Source of the DNA: Morchella semilibera
Lineage: Eukaryota > Ascomycota > Pezizomycetes > Pezizales > Morchellaceae
Length of the DNA stretch: 64,000 nucleotides
Direction of reading: 5' to 3'
Assembly (NCBI GenBank): GCA_009192285.1
Contig: WBVU01000008.1
Location: forward strand, 1,932,370-1,996,369
Part shown: in pieces, positions 61,312 to 64,000 of the stretch
Numbering within the stretch: the first letter of the stretch is position 1
How the letters are laid out: every line of letters begins with the position of its first letter
Translations under genes and position numbers: made by a program
The notes under the pieces: generated by a model
Told to the model about the DNA's origin: nothing
What the model saw: the letters and a program-made list of their open reading frames with translations, nothing else
Database searches by the model: none

Positions 61312-61404
61312 GCACACACACACACACAAAACACAAAACACAAAACACAAACCCCACCTCCCCTCTCACCCTCACTCTCACCCACTCTCACTCTCACTCC
61401 ACTC
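61312..61404. repeat. compound CA / ACACAAA / CTCACT microsatellite
   Basis: (CA)n passes into AAACACAAAACAC units and then CTCACTCTCAC units. Confidence 0.8.
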
Positions 61405-64000
61405 TTAGACATACATGGGCGGCTAGCAGCTGCTGGATGGAGTACCTACTCAGGAGTGTCTGTCATGGCTTTAATTTGATATTTACCTCAAGATACAGTC
61501 CTTTATATCATGTCCAAAGAGGGAGTGTGGTCCCCTGACCACACAGCCGCTCCTCAACGGGCATTCGGACGCTCCCCAACTAACTATCGAGTACCATGAC
61601 CTGACCCGACCCGACCCAACACCCGCTGTATCTTTTACCCGCCGGGGAACTAACCACACCACACCTCAAGGGAGGGGGGAGGGGGACGACGGATATTGAG
61701 GATTGCTGCCCCCCTTCCGCTGAGTTCGCACACATAGGCTGTAATATACTCGTCTGTCTAGGGACGCTTCTGATACCCGTGTGGTCCTGTAGTGTGATAA
61801 GCGCGGAAGAAGCGACGAGATATGGCATCTTCTCGATGGATGTTGGTGTTGGCCAACACGGGTACTTTGTTATCCCCCGACGTCGGGGGCTGGTCAATTA
61901 GACGAGGGGCGGGGATAGGTTGCGGAGGACGGGCCCATGTATGCAGCGGAGGACGAACGGGTGGAACGATAGGGAATTGGGACGAACGGCATACAGCATG
62001 GCTGCGGGATGTCACGTACCAGAGGCGGGATGAAGGAGCAGAGAGAAAACAAAGATATGGAGGGGAAGGAGGTGAGGGGAAGAAGAAAAAGGCTCTTTGG
62101 GAGGAGACGTCTTGAGGCCGGCACAAGACAAGGGACTGGAATAATATTTTAGAACGAGAGGGGGTGAAAATGGCAAGCCAGGAGGCGGGGGGGGGGGGTA
62201 CTATCGATAGAAGTAGGCCGGGTGTTCTCTAACCCTCAGGCAAACAAACGGAAAAAACGGCGCAAGAAACGGCAAAACCAGCCCCCCCACAACCTAGACC
62301 GGATCAACCCACGAAGATCCCAATCTAAGCTTTCTGCAGTGTCCAGGGAGGGGTGGGGGGATCCAGCATCCACCCCCCCCCCTTCCTCCCCCCACGGAAC
62401 CATCGGAACACCACCACGGATAAACAATTCTCCTTATACATATACCCAGCACAGTGCAGTGCAGTGCACAATTAAACCCCCACTCCCTCCCCCAAAGTAA
62501 AGTAATCCTACCACATAAATTACATGAAGAAAGGGCGCGTAAAAAAACAAAAACAAGGGTAAGAATCACACGCCATCACTCGGCCTCAAATCGTACCTGC
62601 ATACATACGTCACACCTACCGTGCGTGCGTGGGCGGCAGATACAGGCTTAGCTAAGCTTTCATAGCCCAGAGACAGTCTGTCAGTCAGTCAGGCAGGCAG
62701 ATGAGGAGGCACTACCGCACTAGGCACATCTGTCATATATGTATGTAGCGGCCCACAGTCCCAAACTCTCTCTCTGTGTGTGTTGGGGGGGGATTAATGG
62801 CGTACGTGAAAAGAAAAGAAACATCTCCAGATTTTGATTCAAGGGGGACGCATTTGGGGGGGTGAATATGTAATCAACAATTAACGACGTTCCTGATCGC
62901 CGCCCGCCCCGGCCCCCTGCTGATCCTAATCCCGGAGGAAGGAAAAGAAAAAAAAAATACAAGTAGAGTAATTTCGCATTGCAGACGGACAGACACACAC
63001 ATTTGTACCTACATACATGATCTCCTACACATACATGAATAGCAGGGTAAAAAAAAAAAAAGGTACTCTACTCTATAGAAGTACTAGTACACGAGCCAGC
63101 TTCCTTGGCCTACATAATTCTATAAACCCAGCGCCCTGGTCTGTTCACGTCGCAGCAACACTAAATCACGGCGAATCGGCGCCCAGCGTGCAGTGGGTAG
63201 GGAGAATTAACCGTACGCGTGGCGTGTCGCAACTCGACTCGTGAGGTCATCAAACAACCCCCTCCGCTCCTGGAAGAAAAATGCGAGACACAGAGACAGA
63301 GATAGGGAGAAAACTACCCCCATGGATGTAAATATGTATGTAGTTAGTAGCTGTTTGTCCGACACCTACCTGCCTACCTACTTCCTAGCTAGCTTGAAAA
63401 AAGAAAAAAAGAAAAAAGAAAGAAAGATAAACGCCGTCCACCAATAGTAAGAGATATGAACTACTGCCTTAACCTACCATAATCAAAGAGTACTGGCCAG
63501 AAATAAAAGATAAGAAAATAAAGAAAAGAAATAAAAACAGCTTTTCCCCCTGCTTCCCTCCATCCCTCCGTACAAGATAGAAAACCCAGCGCAACCATCG
63601 ACTAAGAAAAGCAAGACCCAGGACATGAAGGGATATAAAACTATAGCAACCACACACGAATCCAAAAAAAAAAAATACCATAAGAAAAATATAGCCCTGT
63701 GTGTGGTGCGTGGTGGTCAGAAGAAAGGGGGGTAAAAAATGTACAAAATCAAATTACTCAAAGAAAAAGAAAAAGGATAGACCGGAATTCCAAAGCCCCC
63801 GTCTCTAGAAGAAGTAGAAGAGTATAAAGAAAAGAGGGAAAAGAAGGTGACACCCGTACACAACGCGTAAAGGTCTACATACTTATAGACAGTACATCCC
63901 TCCTCATATATCACATCCGTGACAAAAAAGAAAATTAAAAAAAAAAAAGAACTCCGTAGACATCCACCCCACATCCCACATTATCTTCCGCTCCCCGCTG

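Larger units (their letters stand above)
59514..64000. other. intergenic DNA rich in simple repeats
   Basis: No gene supported. It is AT-rich to 60.1 kb, then has microsatellites and long G, C and A runs (G12 at 62187-62198, A-runs at 63050 and 63663). A CAGT/CAGG tetranucleotide patch is at 62676-62702. The GAAAAAA-rich tract 63397-63426 and pyrimidine/purine-biased DNA towards 64000 could be a promoter or leader for a gene beyond the window. Confidence 0.45.

Noticed and set aside
1-64000. CRISPR arrays, rRNA genes and retrotransposon polyproteins
   Set aside because: No regularly spaced repeats, no rRNA-like conserved blocks and no reverse transcriptase or integrase motifs were seen in any frame.

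Overview
The window looks like a gene-poor stretch of a filamentous ascomycete (Pezizomycotina) chromosome. The evidence is short GT-AG introns of about 46-145 bp, fungal protein families (AA9 LPMO, GMC oxidoreductase, CYP52-like P450, KEX2-processed secreted protein), pyrimidine-rich promoters, and long AT-rich intergenic DNA full of short inverted-repeat elements. The low density and repeat content would suit a Pezizomycetes (morel/truffle-type) genome, but that placement is inference only.

Layout. 1-11 kb: no confident gene, with a cluster of terminal-inverted-repeat (TIR) elements at 7-10.5 kb. 11.0-11.8 kb: a secreted CAP/PR-1 protein. 12-20.8 kb: gene-poor, with a 432-bp TIR element next to a tRNA-Val(AAC). 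20.8-21.5 kb: a conserved small Ser/Pro-rich nuclear-type protein. 26.2 kb: a second, identical tRNA-Val. 27.0-28.7 kb: a flavocytochrome b2-type lactate dehydrogenase with three single-base frame lesions. 29.0-29.4 kb: nested inverted-repeat elements, including a pogo/Tigger-type MITE. 31.7-33.6 kb: a secreted, KEX2-processed Gly-Phe/Asn-Gln-rich repeat protein. 34.4-35.4 kb: an AA9 LPMO. 36-42.6 kb: GC-rich with long G/C runs and at most one weak gene. 42.7-46.7 kb: a GMC (AA3-type) oxidoreductase convergent with a secreted intradiol ring-cleavage dioxygenase. 52.8-55.2 kb: a protein kinase fused to 11 near-identical ankyrin repeats. 56.2-57.9 kb: a CYP52-like P450. 58.6-59.5 kb: remains of a C2H2 zinc-finger gene. 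59.5-64 kb: intergenic, with microsatellites.

Functionally, AA9 (copper polysaccharide oxidation), the GMC flavoenzyme (H2O2 or electron supply) and the intradiol dioxygenase (aromatic ring cleavage) form a loose 12-kb group that could act together on plant-derived material. The kinase-ankyrin gene and the KEX2-processed repeat protein are the most unusual genes. Several otherwise conserved genes carry 1-nt indels, mostly at homopolymer runs, so sequencing/assembly error must be considered before calling them pseudogenes. An over-represented palindrome, TACATGTA (26 copies by eye, none in a called exon), runs through the intergenic DNA.
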